From positions 45,962,001-46,026,000 of the forward strand of contig NC_091010.1 in NCBI RefSeq assembly GCF_041146395.1: a stretch of DNA of 64,000 bases. Direction: 5' to 3'. This DNA comes from Eulemur rufifrons. Its lineage: Eukaryota > Chordata > Mammalia > Primates > Lemuridae. A model generated the notes under the pieces. The model worked only from the letters and a program-made list of their open reading frames with translations, was not told the DNA's origin and made no database searches. Shown one piece after another: positions 35,926 through 47,972 of this stretch (its first letter is position 1; each line of letters begins with the position of its first letter). A program made the translations under genes and the position numbers.

Positions 35926-36877
35926 CCAATTTTTTAAAGCTCTTCTTAACATAGAGGTCTGACTTAGAGGTCTGAACATAATGTTTCACTAGAAGCCTTA
36001 CTGAGAGGATTGAGGATATGACACAGGGAGAGTTTGGAAGGGATAATATCAGGGTCAGGACATTGCCTGGATCTTGGAAAAGAGACCCAGTGTCTACTGC
36101 CCTAGTTCTCAGGTCAGGGAGGAGAAACTGAAAGAAGAGGATGGGTGTGTCCCACTTCTCATGTGGAGCTCTCTGGGGAGACTTCATGCACCAAGCTACG
36201 ACAGCTACCGTGGCACAGAAACAGTGGCTTGGTGTGATTCCTGAGTTGGTGCTTCCAGTCAGCCATGGCCTTTGCCTTCCTGCAGTATATCCACAAGTTC
36301 CTACGTGCTCTGTGAGGCCACAGACAACTGCTGAGGGGACTGGTGTTCTGGAATAATCTTGATGACAGTACAAGAAAGTCACAGAGAGCTTAACATGGAG
36401 CAATGATAATGTCCATGTTCAACAGCAGGTAACAATATGAAGCCAAAAGGACCTGGGAGTACTCACAACATCTCAGTAGATACCAGGGCAGTGCACCAAG
36501 CAACCGAGGGATGGGGGGATGACTGAGTGGTCAGTGAGTAACCAGATTACAGCACATGAGCCATAAGGCCCCTCCTCATGCCAGCACATGGTATAAGTGT
36601 CTTTTTGTACCTAGATGGCATTTAGGAGGAAAAAAAAAGAGAAAGATCAAAACTCTACAAAGTATGAGAAAGTACTAGGAAGAAAAGACTACTTTTAGCT
36701 AGAGCTACCTCTAACTAGAAAGTTGGAATTTTTGTAGTTGTTGTGATTTTTTTTTTTTTTTTTTTTTACTCTCAAGCAGAGTTAGGGGCTCAAGAGCTGT
36801 CAGTTCATGAAATAAAATTTGTTTTTTTAAATATCTGAGTTTTAGAGTATGAATTCAAGCAATCCTTTTAAAGTAAC
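35926..36877. other. Unassigned sequence with a long T run
   Basis: A 190-codon minus frame (35831-36403) is the longest near here after the L1 frames. It runs across the L1 junction at 35925, has no recognised domain and no splice context, and is taken as chance. A 21-base T run lies at 36747-36767 without a recognised Alu next to it. Confidence 0.5.
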
Positions 36878-36960
36878 ATAGTGGTCAAGATGAAGGGCTT
36901 TGGGGTCAGACTCAGGCTTCAAATTCGTGGCTCATCACTTTTTAGCAGGAGTTGAAATCT
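36878..36960 (+). repeat. MIR SINE 5' fragment
   Basis: AACATAGTGGTCAAGATGAAGGGCTTTGGGGTCAGACTCAGGC is the tRNA-like head of a MIR. Confidence 0.7.
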
Positions 36961-37982
36961 TCCTCCTTTTAGTTTCCATCCAGGAGTGTAGTTCTGAGCC
37001 TTCCAAGAAATCTATGCCCTGTAGAAGAAATCCACCCTCTTACACATGATAGCCTTTCGGCTATCAGAAGACAACCTTCACATCACCTGTGAGTTTGGCC
37101 TTCTTAAGCCTACATTATCTAGAACATTCAATCCATAATCACATCATATTATGATAGCCCTTCACCACTCAGACTGGTCTCCCTAGAAGTATTTGCAAAT
37201 TACCTATATTCCCTTCACCTTTTTGCACATCACTGCTTGAGAAGACTTTACTTTCATCCTCAGCCATGATTAAAATGGTTCTTTTCATTCTCCTTGAATC
37301 CTTGTCTTTGACTCAAACCCCTCTGAGAATTACTACAGAATTTAGCCTGTCAGGAAAAGGCCCACTGGCAGCTGTGACTCACTCTCCAGATGTTCACAAT
37401 TTTCCCTGTCTTGTCTCCATTAAGCTGGTGGATTTAAACAAATAGATGACCTTAATTACAAAGTCAGCTGTTGGGTCCATGTACCCTGGTCACTACATCT
37501 CTACAAAGCAAGAATAAAAAACAAGAGGGTAAAGAAGTGGTGTCTTCACATTCCAGCACCAACCCCTAAAGCCTGATCCTCTTTCTCTTAATCAAAAAAG
37601 ATAACTTTCACTCTCTTCATTCCCTATTAAGAAGAAAAAAGCAACCATCCTGCCAGTGGGAGTCTCTGGTTATGTTTTGTCATATCATTTAAACATTGTA
37701 TTATTTAAGTGGCACTTCTTATTTTTTCACTTTGGAATTATCTTTTTCATTCAGGATTCACAAGTGCAGCTGAGAAAAGAGTTTTGTGTCTAGAATGGAG
37801 TCGCAATCAGCTTATCTGATAGGCATGTCACATCAACATTTCTCTAGTGCAGAAATGTGCAGTTAATTAAAATCTGTACCCCAGGATTAGATATACCCAG
37901 GAATGGATACAAACTTCATTCTGATATAGTTTTCCTCACACCAGGGAAAATAATATTTATGATAAAAGAGCTTCTAAATTCA
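36961..37982. other. Unassigned intronic sequence
   Basis: Nothing recognised. Confidence 0.5.
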
Positions 37983-38262
37983 GTACAATGTAGTGGTTAG
38001 AGAGTGGTTCTAGGGACATATTACTTGAATTTGAATTCCAGCACCTCCATTTAACAGCTAGTAGGCAAGTCAGTTAATCCCTGTGTTTCTCAGTTTCCCT
38101 ATCTTTATTGTTTTAACCTACTCATCTGTACACTGAAACCCTATCTTTAAAAAAATAAATAAATAAATGGAAATATTTTTAAAATGAGGGCAATAATAAG
38201 GTCTACCTCATAGTATTGCTGTGAGTATTAAATGAGTTAATGTATATAAGGGGCTTAGATCA
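37983..38262 (+). repeat. MIR SINE, split by an A-rich patch
   Basis: The head AATGTAGTGGTTAGAGAGTGG, the core AGTCAGTTAATCCCTGTGTTTCTCAG and a tail with ATTGCTGTGAGTATTAAATGAG are all present. An AAATAAATAAAT-containing insert sits in the middle at 38100-38175. Confidence 0.85.
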
Positions 38263-38362
38263 TCCAATCAATCCAATCAATAAGGGATGGGAGTTGTACA
38301 GAGACTTTGAAAAAACTATAGTCTTCTTCTTCCCTATACAGTTATACCTATGAGCTATGAAT

Positions 38363-38615
38363 TTATTTAGATATAGGAAGAATACTGAATTAGGGGTCAG
38401 AAGAACCAGATAGTCCCTGACACTGCCACTAGCTAGTAAATTATTTATCATTTCTGTGCTTCAGTTTCTTCACCTGTAAAAATGAGATAGTAATATTGCC
38501 TTGTAGTTATTGAGACGACTATAAGATAATTTACATGGAGCACTATGTAAACAACAGAGCACTGTACAAATGTAAAGGACTGTTATCATGATTGATCATT
38601 ATTATTTTTCTCATA
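38363..38615 (+). repeat. MIR SINE
   Basis: It reads TAGGGGTCAGAAGAACCAG, CTGACACTGCCACTAGCTAG, GTGCTTCAGTTTCTTCACCTG and TTATTGAGACGACTATAAGATAA, with a TTATTATTTTT end. It is a tandem neighbour of the previous MIR in the same direction. Confidence 0.85.
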
Positions 38616-39977
38616 CTTCATCAGGCATCCAGAGACATGTATAAGATCAGGATATCCTGCCTCATACCCCATTTTCTAGACTTGGAAGAAAACCTCTTTG
38701 CATTTCCTTGGCATTAGAGCATTTGGTCTTCACATCAAGGTACAGGTATATAACACTGCATAATGTGGCCCAATTTTCAAGGCCAGAGTTTGCCTGTAAT
38801 GACTGTACTTTGTTTTGTCCTATTTGGATGAATATATGCTTTCTTCAGAAAGTATTTTAAAATGATAAGGAATGATAAAACATTCCTAGGAAAAGTCTCC
38901 TGTAGATGGCCCATAATGCATTTATGGCCTCAAACAAAGATTGTGTTGTGTCCTTCCCTAGAGAAGGTACCCTATTTGAACTTGAACTTCAGATTCTCTT
39001 GTTTTAGATCTCAGATTTGATCTTGCCTCTGGAATCCATGCTTAAAGACTACAGTCTTGACTTTGGTCATTTATTTCTTTGAGTTATCTGGAAAAGTTAG
39101 TTTGTTTTTAGCTAAACCTTTCCTATACCAGGTAAATTTTTTGATATAACCAAAGGTAAAGGCCTTCTTTATATTCTGTGAGCAATGAGTATCATTACAT
39201 ATTCTATAGTTTAGGGCCTTTTCTCTTGCATCCTCAGGAATAAGAATAACCATGCCAACTAGAAATCATTGGGAAGGTCTTATAGTCTCCGTAACTTTAT
39301 TGGGTTCTCCCTAGAACAAAATCTCTCTGTTTCTGATTATTTTGCCCCAGATGTACCTGGAGAATATTTTCAAGCTGAATCTCATTTTCTTATTTCCTGT
39401 CCATATTTTTAACTTCCCCAGACCCTTTGGATAATTTATCTATTGCATTAATATTTGCAGTTAAAGAAGTATAGACCTGATCCTTCTCAGTCTTTGGGCT
39501 CAGGAAATATCTCCAATCATTTTTAAATCATTTATGGTCCAGAGAGAGCCAAAACATGCCTTCTCTGGGAAATTTAATCCACATGTTTATGATTAATTTA
39601 TGTATAAGTCATTAAATTGGTATTTCTAAGACATTTCATTTGGCAAGCTACCTCTCTCTTACCCTTCAAATCCCCTCTCAGGTCTTATTTGAGCTGGTAT
39701 GGAACTGTACCCAGTTGCTTTTCAGTGCTGGAAAAACAGTTGGAAAAGTAGTCCTGAATATCTGAGATGCCAATCTGTCCATATTATAGTTGATATACAA
39801 CCGCCTGAATGGTGGGTGTCTTACAATATAGAGAGTGATTAAAGAATTTCTGATCACTGTCCCTTTAGGCAGCAGCTGTAACTGTTCCTCAGAGTTGGGT
39901 ATGGCTTCTAATGGGTGATTCACCCAAAGTTCAAATTCATTTCCATTTAATCCCAGCCAATTTGATAATCTTTCACA
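38616..39977. other. Unassigned AT-rich stretch
   Basis: No repeat family recognised over 1.3 kb. Minus frames of 60 (39071-39253) and 101 codons (39678-39983) have ordinary amino-acid composition, but no domain or splice context was recognised. Confidence 0.45.
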
Positions 39978-40450
39978 ATGCACCTATTATGTGCGAGGTA
40001 CAATAAGACATATTTCCTGCCTTCAATTTGCCCATTGGTCTAAAAGGAAAGATTGACCTGTATATTTTAAACTAGGATAGACAGCACTGTGTAGCAAGAA
40101 CCAAGTGTGACAAATAATCAAAGTGCTATGAAGGAACAAGAGATTCCTCCTGGGGACATTACAGAAGTTGGCAATAAGGCTGGGCTTTGAAGGAAAGTAT
40201 TGAGTATGTTGGGGATAATCATGAGTAGGTGGTTCCAGTGGAAGACATACAATCTGGGAGTGGCTAATTGGAAATAGAATTAGAAAGGCAGGGCAAATGC
40301 AGATTATGGAAAGCCTTCCATACCATGCTTAAGAGTTTGGGGCATTGTGTAGGCAAAGAGGATTCAACAAAGGATTTTTAATAAGAGAAATGACATGAGC
40401 ATGTCTCTGACTCTGATACTGTGAAAGACAGATTGGAAATGAAAGAAACT
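39978..40450 (-). repeat. L2 LINE, antisense
   Basis: CACCTATTATGTGCGAGGTAC, CCTGCCTTCAATTTGCCC, GGCTGGGCTTTGAAGGAAAG and TTTAATAAGAGAAATGACATGAGC follow the reversed L2 order. Confidence 0.6.
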
Positions 40451-40614
40451 ACAGGCAGAGGAACCTTTAGAAGGCTGCTGTGGTGATTCAGAAAAGCACT
40501 AACGAGGCTCTGAATGATGACAGAGACTGGAGTAATGACAGTAGATGGCCTGGCTTTGAGACACTGCTGATACGGACTTCACAGGGCTTACAGATGAACA
40601 AGATATGAAGAATA

Positions 40615-40790
40615 TGTAGGTTGTGAGTGATCTCTGGGTAAATTACCTACACTTTCTGGGCCTTCGTTTCCTCAGCAATAGACTGAAGGTACTATCTCCA
40701 GTTGTCTTAAGGATTGAAAACTCTGGTATAAAATGACCTAGGTTTTTCCTGGCATATACTAGGCTCTCATTTCATGGTAGTTCAGAAGAT
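40615..40790 (+). repeat. MIR SINE 3' part
   Basis: TGATCTCTGGGTAAATTACC, GGGCCTTCGTTTCCTCAGC and a GGCATATACTAGGCTCTCATT end fit a MIR. Confidence 0.7.
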
Positions 40791-40924
40791 AAAAATGACA
40801 ATGAGGTGTGTGAACAAAGATTTCTAGAACAATTCTGTACTCATGCTACTTGGGTCTCTGAACTTTTGGTGTATTCCACTCAAAAGTCTTTCACATGTAT
40901 CTCTATAAATACCTAGTTATTGGC

Positions 40925-42975
40925 TCATTTAAAAAAATTTTTTTAATTGACAGATAAAAAAATTATATATATTTATTGTGTATAATATGGTATTTTGAAA
41001 TGTGTATATATTGTGAAATGGCTAAATCAAGCTACTTAACATATTTATTAACTCATATACTTATTTTTTTGTCGTAAAAATCACTTAAAATATACTCAGT
41101 GATTTTAAAGAATACAATATATTTTTATTAACTATAGTCATCATGTTGTATTAATACAATAGATCTCTTGAAATTATGCCTCTTATCTAACTAAAATTTT
41201 GTATCCTTTGACTACCATATATCCACCCTTCCGCCATCACCATCTGCCACAGCTCACGGTATTCACCATTATACTCTCTGCTTCTAATGAGTTCAACTTT
41301 TCAGATTCCACATATAAATGAGATCATGTGATATTTGTCTTTCTGTACCTGGCTTATTTCATTTAACATAATGTCCTCCAGGTTCATCTATGTTGTCTCA
41401 AGTAACAGAATTTCCTTCTATTTTTGAGGCAGAGTAGGATTCCATTGTATACTATTTTCTTTATCTATTCTTCTGTTGGGGAATATTTAGGTTGATTCCA
41501 TATATTGGCTACTGTAAATGATACTGCAATGAACATGAGAGTGCAGACATGTCTTCATCAAATTGATTTCAGTTCCTTCATTATATATACACCCAGTAGT
41601 AGGATTTCTGGATCACATGGTAGTTTTTTTTATTTTTTTGAGGAACCTCCCCATACTGTTTTCCATAATGACTATACTAATTTACACTTCCACCAACAGT
41701 GTGCAAGAGTTCTCTTTTTTCTATATCCTCACCAATATGTCTTATCTTTTGTCCTTTTTGTATTAACAATTATAACAGGTGTGAGGTGATATGTCATTGT
41801 GGCTTTAATTTGCATTTCTCTGATGATGGGCATTTTTCATATACCTCTTGGCCATTTGTATATCTTCTTTGGAGAAATGTCTATTCAGATACTTTCTCTA
41901 TTTTTTAATCAAGCTATTTGTTTATTTGCTATTGAGTTCCTTAAATATTTTGAATGTTAACCCCTTATCAGTTTGAAAACATTTTCTCCTATTGCATAGC
42001 TTGTCTCTTGGCTATGTTGATTGTTTCCTGGGCCATACAGAAGCTTTTTAGTTTGATGTAATTCCATTTGTCTATTTTTGCTTTTGCTGCCTGCACTTTT
42101 GGGGTCATATCCAAAGAATTATTGCCTAGGCCAATGTCATGGAGCTTTTCCCCTGTTTTCTTCTAGTGGTTTTACAGTTTAAGGTCTTGTGTCTTTAATC
42201 AAAGTCTTTAATCTATTTTGAGTTGATTTTTTATATGGTGTGAGATAAGGTCTAATGTCATTCTTTTACATGTAGAAATAAAGTTTCCCCAACACCATTT
42301 ATGGAAAATACTACCCTTTCCCCATTGTGTGCTCTTGTCACCCTTGTTAAAGATCAGTGGACTGAAAATGTGTGGATTTATTTCTGGGCTTTTGATTCTG
42401 TCCTATGTGTCTGTTTTTAATGCCAGCACTATGCTGTTTTGATTACTCTAGCTTTACAGTATATTTTGAAGCTAGGTAGTGTGATGCCTCCAGATTTGTT
42501 CTTTTTACTCAAGAACATGTTGAACAGAAGTGGCAAGAGTGAGCATCCTTGCCTTGTTCCAGATCTTAGAGGAAAAACTTTCAACTTTCAAACTTTCCAT
42601 TGAGTATGATGTTAGCTGTGGGTTTGTCATATACAGCCTTAATTGTGTTGAGATATATTCCTTCTGTACCTAATTATTGGGAGTTTTTATCATGAAACAA
42701 TGTTGAATGTTGTCAATTTTTTTTCTGCATCTATTGAGCTGATCATATGGTTTTTGTTCTTCACTCTATTAATGTGGTGTAACACACATGTGGATTTGTG
42801 TATATTGAACCATCGTTGCATCCCTGGGATAAATTCCACTTGATTACGATGAATGAACCTTTTATTTTGCTGTTGAATTTGGTTTGCTAGTATTTTCTTG
42901 AGAATTTTTGCCTCTATGTTTATCAGGGATTTTGTCTTTAATTTTCTTTTCTTGTAGTGTCCTTGTCTGGCTTTG
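40925..42975 (-). mobile_element. L1M 3' UTR and ORF2, antisense
   Basis: Reversed L1 in continuous order: TGTGTATATTGTGAAATGGC, CACATATAAATGAGATCATGTG, TATTCTTCTGTTGGGGAATATTTAGG, CTCTGATGATGGGCATTTTTC, CCAACACCATTTATGG, CTGCATCTATTGAGCTGATC and GTTTGCTAGTATTTTC. The polymerase region ends near 42975. Frames are broken throughout. Confidence 0.9.
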
Positions 42976-44129
42976 ATATTAGAACAAGTTAACTTTGATC
43001 ACAAAAAAACCTCTATACTTTTATGTCCCCACATTTTATGTTTTTGATATCATAATTTGTATACTTTTGTATTGTGTATTTCTTAATAAATTATTGTAGG
43101 TATCATTATTTTTAGTAGTTTTGTCTTTTAATCTCCAGAGCATTAAAGATATAAATGATTTATACACCACCATTACAGTATTAAAGTATTCTGAATTTGA
43201 TTGTGTACTTACTTTTACCAGTGTTTTTTATACTTTCATATGGGTTTGTGTTCCTAACTAGCATCCTTTCCTTTCAGCTTGAAGAACTCTGTTTAGCATT
43301 TCTTGCAAGACAAGTCTAGTGGTGATGAACTCCCTTAGCTTATATTTGCCCAGGAAAGTCTTTATCTCTCCTTTGTTTCTGAAGGGCAGCTTTCCCGGGT
43401 ACAGTATTCTTGGTTGCCAGGTTTTTTTTAGCACTTTGACTATATCATCCTGGTGTCTCCTGGCCAGTAAGATTTCTGCTCAGAATTTCAATCCTAGCCT
43501 TATTGGAATTCCCTTATATGTGATTTGCTTCTTTTCTCTTGCTGCTTTCAAGACCTCTCTTTGTCTTTTCTTTAATTTTTGATAGTTTGTTTATAATATG
43601 CATTGGTATAGTCTTGTGTGGATTGAATATGATTGGAGACCTTTGACCTTTCTGTACCCAGATATTTATATCTTTTTCCAGATTTGGAGGCTTTCTGCTG
43701 TCATTTATTTGAATAATCTTTCTATCCCTTTGACTCTCTCTTCTCCCTCCTGAACTATAACTCAAAAATTTGCTCTTTTGATGCTATCCTATAAATCCCA
43801 TATATTTTCTTCATTACTTTCATTCTTTTATCTTTTTTCACCCCTGTTTATTTTCAAATAACTTGTCTTATTGTGTTCTTTTGGTGGTGTTATGTCTCCC
43901 TAGTTTTTTATGTTTCTTGTTGCCTTATGTTCATGTCCATGCATTTTGGAGAAATAGTATTCTATTTGCTGCAGATTGGCTTTGTCTGGATAAGTCCTTT
44001 ACCAGTCAGCCCATCTGGAGATTCTGGTCAAGCTGTCTGGCATGGTCTGTGGAGGGCTTGCTGCTAGAGTCTTTGGGCAGGATGGTCTGTTGTCTGGATC
44101 AGCAGGTTAGCAGGCCTGGTATATAGGTC

Positions 44130-44930
44130 CACAAGTTTGGGGCTGGAGCCTGGATCTACTGAGGTAGACTTATTGATTGGGTCCATGAGGGTGGGCCTAG
44201 AGTCTAGAGCTTATATCTATGGAAGTCAGCCTAAAGCATGGGATCATGGGAGCCAGGCCTGTGTCCTAGGTCCATAGGGACTGGCGTGGTGCTGGGGCAG
44301 GCCTGAAGCCTGAATCCATGGAGGCAGGCCTGGGTCCTGGGCCTGGGGGTGGTCCTGCAGCCTCAGTCCACAGCTGGCCTGGTCTGTTGGGGTGAGTCTG
44401 GACGCTGGTCCCACTGGGGTCTGGGGCTATGGAGACTGGCCTAGAGCTTGAGCCCACTGAGGCTGGCTTAGAGGTTGGGTGTGTGGATACTGGCCTAGAA
44501 CCTAGGTCCATGAGGGCTGACCTGGGTCCTGAGGCCATGGGGGCCAGTGTAGAACCTGGGTCCACAGGGGTAGTCCTAAAGCCAGGGTCAATGGAGGTTT
44601 GTCCAGCCAGCACTGGATTTACTGGGACAGGCCTAGACCCTGGGCCTACTGGAGCCTGGGTCTGTAAGTATTAACCAGGAAGGTGGAGCCCTGGGTCTGC
44701 TAGGGCTGACCTAGCATTGGGGTGAGCCTTAACTCTGGGGTCACTAGGGCTGGCCTAGCACTGGGGCAGGCCTGGAGCCTGGGGCTGCAGGATCCTGCCT
44801 GATGCCAGGTTGGGCTTGAAGGCTCAGTCTGTGGGTACTGACCTGAAGCGTGGGTCCATGGGGGCCTGACCATTGCTGGGTTTTACTGGCGTGGCCCTGG
44901 TGTTGAGGTTCGAGGCAAAGTCTGGTGTTC
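44130..44930. repeat. GC-rich minisatellite, 27-bp period, in the L1 5' UTR
   Basis: Units resembling CTGGCCTAGAGCCTGGGTCC follow each other. Six starts are exactly 27 bases apart (44436, 44463, 44490, 44517, 44544, 44571). Flanking units are more diverged. Because 27 is a multiple of three, the array stays open in several frames and gives Gly/Pro/Ser-rich nine-residue repeats. That explains the 60-115-codon frames here without a gene. Confidence 0.85.
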
Positions 44931-44991
44931 ACTTCCTTCTCCTTCCCCCAAGTGAAGGGTATCTCCCTCAGTGCTGTGCTGCCTGGGGTTA

Positions 44992-45066
44992 GGGGAAGAG
45001 TGTAAAACTGTTTTTCCTACCCTCTTCAGGGGGAAGAGTGTAAAACTGTTTTTCCTACCCTCTTCA
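44992..45066. repeat. Perfect 37-bp direct duplication
   Basis: GGGGAAGAGTGTAAAACTGT... at 44992-45028 is repeated without change at 45030-45066, with a single base between the copies. Confidence 0.95.
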
Positions 45067-45424
45067 ATTAATGTGTCTTCTCTTATTTCTGTGCTGTACA
45101 CAGGTTCTATAATCTCTCACCTGGTTTCCTTAGCTCTTATGAAGGTATTTTCAAGCATGACAGTTGTTCAAACAGATGTTTCTTCAGGTGGACAAGTGCT
45201 GGAAAGTCCTATTCTGCCATACTGCTGATGTACTTCCAGCCTTCTTTATTGGCTCATTTTAAAGGCAACTAGTCATTACATTGATGTGTAGTGGTTAAAG
45301 TGATCATTAGCAAAAAGGTCATGTTTCCTAAAGGGAATCTGAGCCGCTAACTAATAATCAGAAACACCTTTAAGACCAGCTGTGGGTAATTAGCACATTT
45401 GCACCAAGGATTCTCTACCCTTGT

Positions 45425-45900
45425 TTGAAACAGTCCAATTCAGCAAACAGGTTTTGAGTGTCTGTTAGGTATGGATGGATATGTACTGGGTGCTAGGGGA
45501 GATACAAGGATTAAGTATACCAACTTGCCTCAAGGAACTTATATTTTAGGAAGAGAAATAAAGACAAATTTACAAGTGACTATAAATATTTATAGATAAC
45601 ACCATATATGCTAAATTCACGAAGTGATATAGATGAAATATTAATGAGTTTTAGAAGCAGGAGAGAAAACATTCACTTAGGATAATTCAAGAAAAGCTCC
45701 AAGAAAGAGTTGGTTTTTGAGATGGACTTTGAAAGATAGCTAGGATTTTGCTTGATGGAAATGCTGAGGAAGGCAATTATGTGGGATTGAAGAAATCCAA
45801 TTATGCATTCACACACTCAATCCCTCTTTCATTCAATGAACTTTTATCAAGTGCCTATTGTGTTTGAGGAATACAGAGATTACTAAAAGAAAAGTCTAAA
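45425..45900 (-). repeat. L2 LINE, antisense, two adjacent pieces
   Basis: TACTGGGTGCTAGGGGAGATAC, TGCCTCAAGGAACTTATATTTTAGG and AGATGGACTTTGAAAGATAGC, then a second L2 end with ATGAACTTTTATCAAGTGCC at 45835. Confidence 0.7.
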
Positions 45901-45907
45901 CAATGGT

Positions 45908-46254
45908 GATATAGTGCCTCTTGTATTTTGCTGGAAAGAGTTGGAACCCATTCTACTGGTGAAGTATCCCAAGAGTGGAAAAATAAGCACCACATGTACT
46001 CACCATCAAATTGGTTTCACTGATCATCACCTAAGAGTACATTTAGGAATAACATTGATCGGGTGTCAGGCAGATGTGGGTGGGGGATGGGATGGGTGCA
46101 TACATACCTAAAGAGTGCGATGCCCACTGTCTAGGGGATGGAAATGTTTGAAGCTCTGACTGGGGGTGGGGGGCAAGGGCAATATATGTAACCTAAACTT
46201 TTGTACCCCCACAATATGCTGAAATAAGAATAACAAAAAAAAAAAAAAAAAGAA
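45908..46254 (+). mobile_element. Lemur-type L1 3' end, 5'-truncated
   Basis: It begins near TGATATAGTGCCTCTTG, continues with AAGAGTTGGAACCCATTCTACTGG and ATAAGCACCACATGTACTCACC, and ends TACCCCCACAATATGCTG plus an A-tail. Its 3' UTR has one copy of the AGAGTGCGATGCCCACT unit, in contrast to two in the L1s at 32.5 and 52.8 kb. Possible worn target duplications are AGAAAAGTCT before it and AGAAAATCTA after it. Confidence 0.88.
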
Positions 46255-46404
46255 GAGAAAAGAAAATCTATGCACCCAAGATTTTAGTCACTTTCAACTC
46301 AAATGTTTCTTCTCCTCATGGGGAAAGAGGAGAAAAAGAGATGAATAGATGATGTGCAATACAATATGGTCAGTATTTAAAAAAGGTCTTTAATTAAATT
46401 CTAT

Positions 46405-46860
46405 ATGTATTAGGGTTCTCCAGAGAAACAGAATCAATACCAATAGGATACACAAACACACAGACACACACACTCTTATACATACATATATACGGGGGGG
46501 AGACAGAGACAGAGACAAAGAAATTGATTTTAAGTAATTGGCTCAAATGATTATAGACGCTGTCAAGTACACAATTTGCAGAGTAGGCTGGTAGGTTGGA
46601 GACCCAGGGAAGAATTGAGGTTGCAGTTCAAGTATGAAGGTAGTCTGCTGGCAGAATTCCTTTTTGCTCAGGAAAGGCCAGTCTTTTTATTATCAAGGTC
46701 TTCAACTGATTGCATGAGGCCCATCCACATTATAGAAGGTAGTCTGCTTTACTCAAAGTCTACTAATTTGTAGAAAAGTAGTTGGACATATTGTGGGATA
46801 TTTACAGGTAGTGGGGATATTCACATGTAGTGGGACATGTAAATCACCCCCTAACCTGCC
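46405..46860 (+). repeat. High-copy repeat beginning TATTAGGGTTCTCCAGAGAA, family not assigned
   Basis: AGGGTTCTCCAGAGAAACAGAATC, AATTGGCTCAAATGATTATAG, GCTGGTAGGTTGGAGACCCAGGG, TCTGCTGGCAGAATTCC and TTCAACTGATTGCATGAGGCCCATCCACATTATAG form a familiar dispersed primate repeat. I do not name its family. It contains a CA/TATA microsatellite at 46450-46520. Confidence 0.6.
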
Positions 46861-47856
46861 TCTCTATCATGTCCCAAGTGGTTCTAAAAGAAGAAAGAAA
46901 AATCACAGCATTGATTGAGGTGTAAAAGGTAGCAGGGATAGGAAGAGTTGCAATACCTCTGTCTATAGCCCTACATGTACAGAGGAATGAGAGCTGGAGA
47001 CTTATGCTGGATTATGCCCAACTGAATCTAGTTGTTAGTCCTATAGCGCCAGCTGTTCCAACATGTAACTATAACTGAATCCATTGCACAGACTGGTGGC
47101 ACTTGTTATGCTGTCTTGGACATTGCCAACACCCTTTTTTTTCTATTCCACTTGCCCCCAAGGGCAAAGGTCAAAATCAGTTCAGAATCATGGCAAAGCC
47201 TCCAATATATGTTTGCAGGACTTCCCAGGAGGTAAGATGAAAGAAGGGACACTAATGATCTTTTGTCATTCAGTCCCAACCCAGGAACCTTCCTCAAGAA
47301 GGAAAATGCCCTGGTGTGGCCCTCCCAAACTATTTGACTTCTGTATCTGCCAACCATCATCAGATGGCTAAACATTAGGGAATGGGCCCAGCTCCTGAAT
47401 TGCTCATGGTGCTAGAAGAGGAGAGGTTTTAAAGCAGTCCAACTTCCAAAGGGGTAGACATGTACATATATAATAATGGGGAAAAATAATAAGAAGAAAG
47501 GTAAAGACTCTATATTGCTCTGTTAATGCATCAGGTATGAGCAGTAAAACTAACCTGCTGCTGCATGAAGCTAAAACTTTGTTCTTTTCTTCCTTTACTT
47601 TCATTACTCAGGAAAAATGTAAATCCACAAGTTAGCTGCTGTTAAATCCAAGCTTTTATCTATTGGATCATTTTATTTTACCTTTAAGCCAATTTTTCTG
47701 CTTCCTCATTGCTATTTCTATCTGCCTTGGCTCTAGGGTATACAGTTGACCTGAATTCTTGACTTGACAAAGCTGTGGCAGAACCAACCAGAGGGAGAAG
47801 ACAAAGTGATAATAGAACTCAGAACCACTGTCCCTGCCTTGAACTTTCCTCTTGAG
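46861..47856. other. Unassigned intronic sequence
   Basis: Frames of 95 (plus) and 89 codons (minus) overlap at 47084-47375 and carry no known domain. It may include the rest of the preceding repeat. Confidence 0.45.
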
Positions 47857-47857
47857 T

Positions 47858-47972
47858 AAGTTGCTGAATCTCAGTTTTCTTCTCTGCCGAACAGGATGAG
47901 TATATCTATCTTACCTGCCTTACTTGGAAGCTAAAAAGGCCAGATTAATTAACAGATGTAAGTAAGCTGTGG
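47858..47972 (+). repeat. MIR SINE fragment
   Basis: GAGTAAGTTGCTGAATCTCAGTTTTCTTCTCTGCC then GATGAGTATATCTATCTTACC. Confidence 0.7.

Larger units (their letters stand above)
42976..45235 (-). mobile_element. L1M 5' UTR, antisense, probably of the same element
   Basis: GTTTAGCATTTCTTGCAAGAC, CTCCTGGCCAGTAAGATTTCTGC, TATATGTGATTTGCTTCTTTTC and CCAGATTTGGAGGCTTTCTGC are reversed old-L1 leader sequence. Its direction and order fit the L1 at 40925-42975, with ORF1 and the first part of ORF2 missing between them. A separate insertion is possible. All frames over 44266-45228 lie in this element. Confidence 0.7.

Noticed and set aside
35831..36403. 190-codon minus-strand open frame, the longest after the L1 frames
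   Set aside because: It crosses an L1 inversion junction at 35925, has no recognised domain and no splice or promoter context. Its length is within chance for 64 kb.
36747..36767. T21 run as the tail of an antisense Alu
   Set aside because: No Alu or L1 sequence was recognised next to it.
44130..44930. GC-rich block as a CpG island
   Set aside because: The richness is in CTGG/CCTGGG words with few CG dinucleotides, and it lies in a transposon.
44266..45228. Several 60-115-codon Gly/Pro/Ser-rich frames on both strands
   Set aside because: They are read from a 27-bp-period minisatellite in an L1 5' UTR; the period alone keeps them open.
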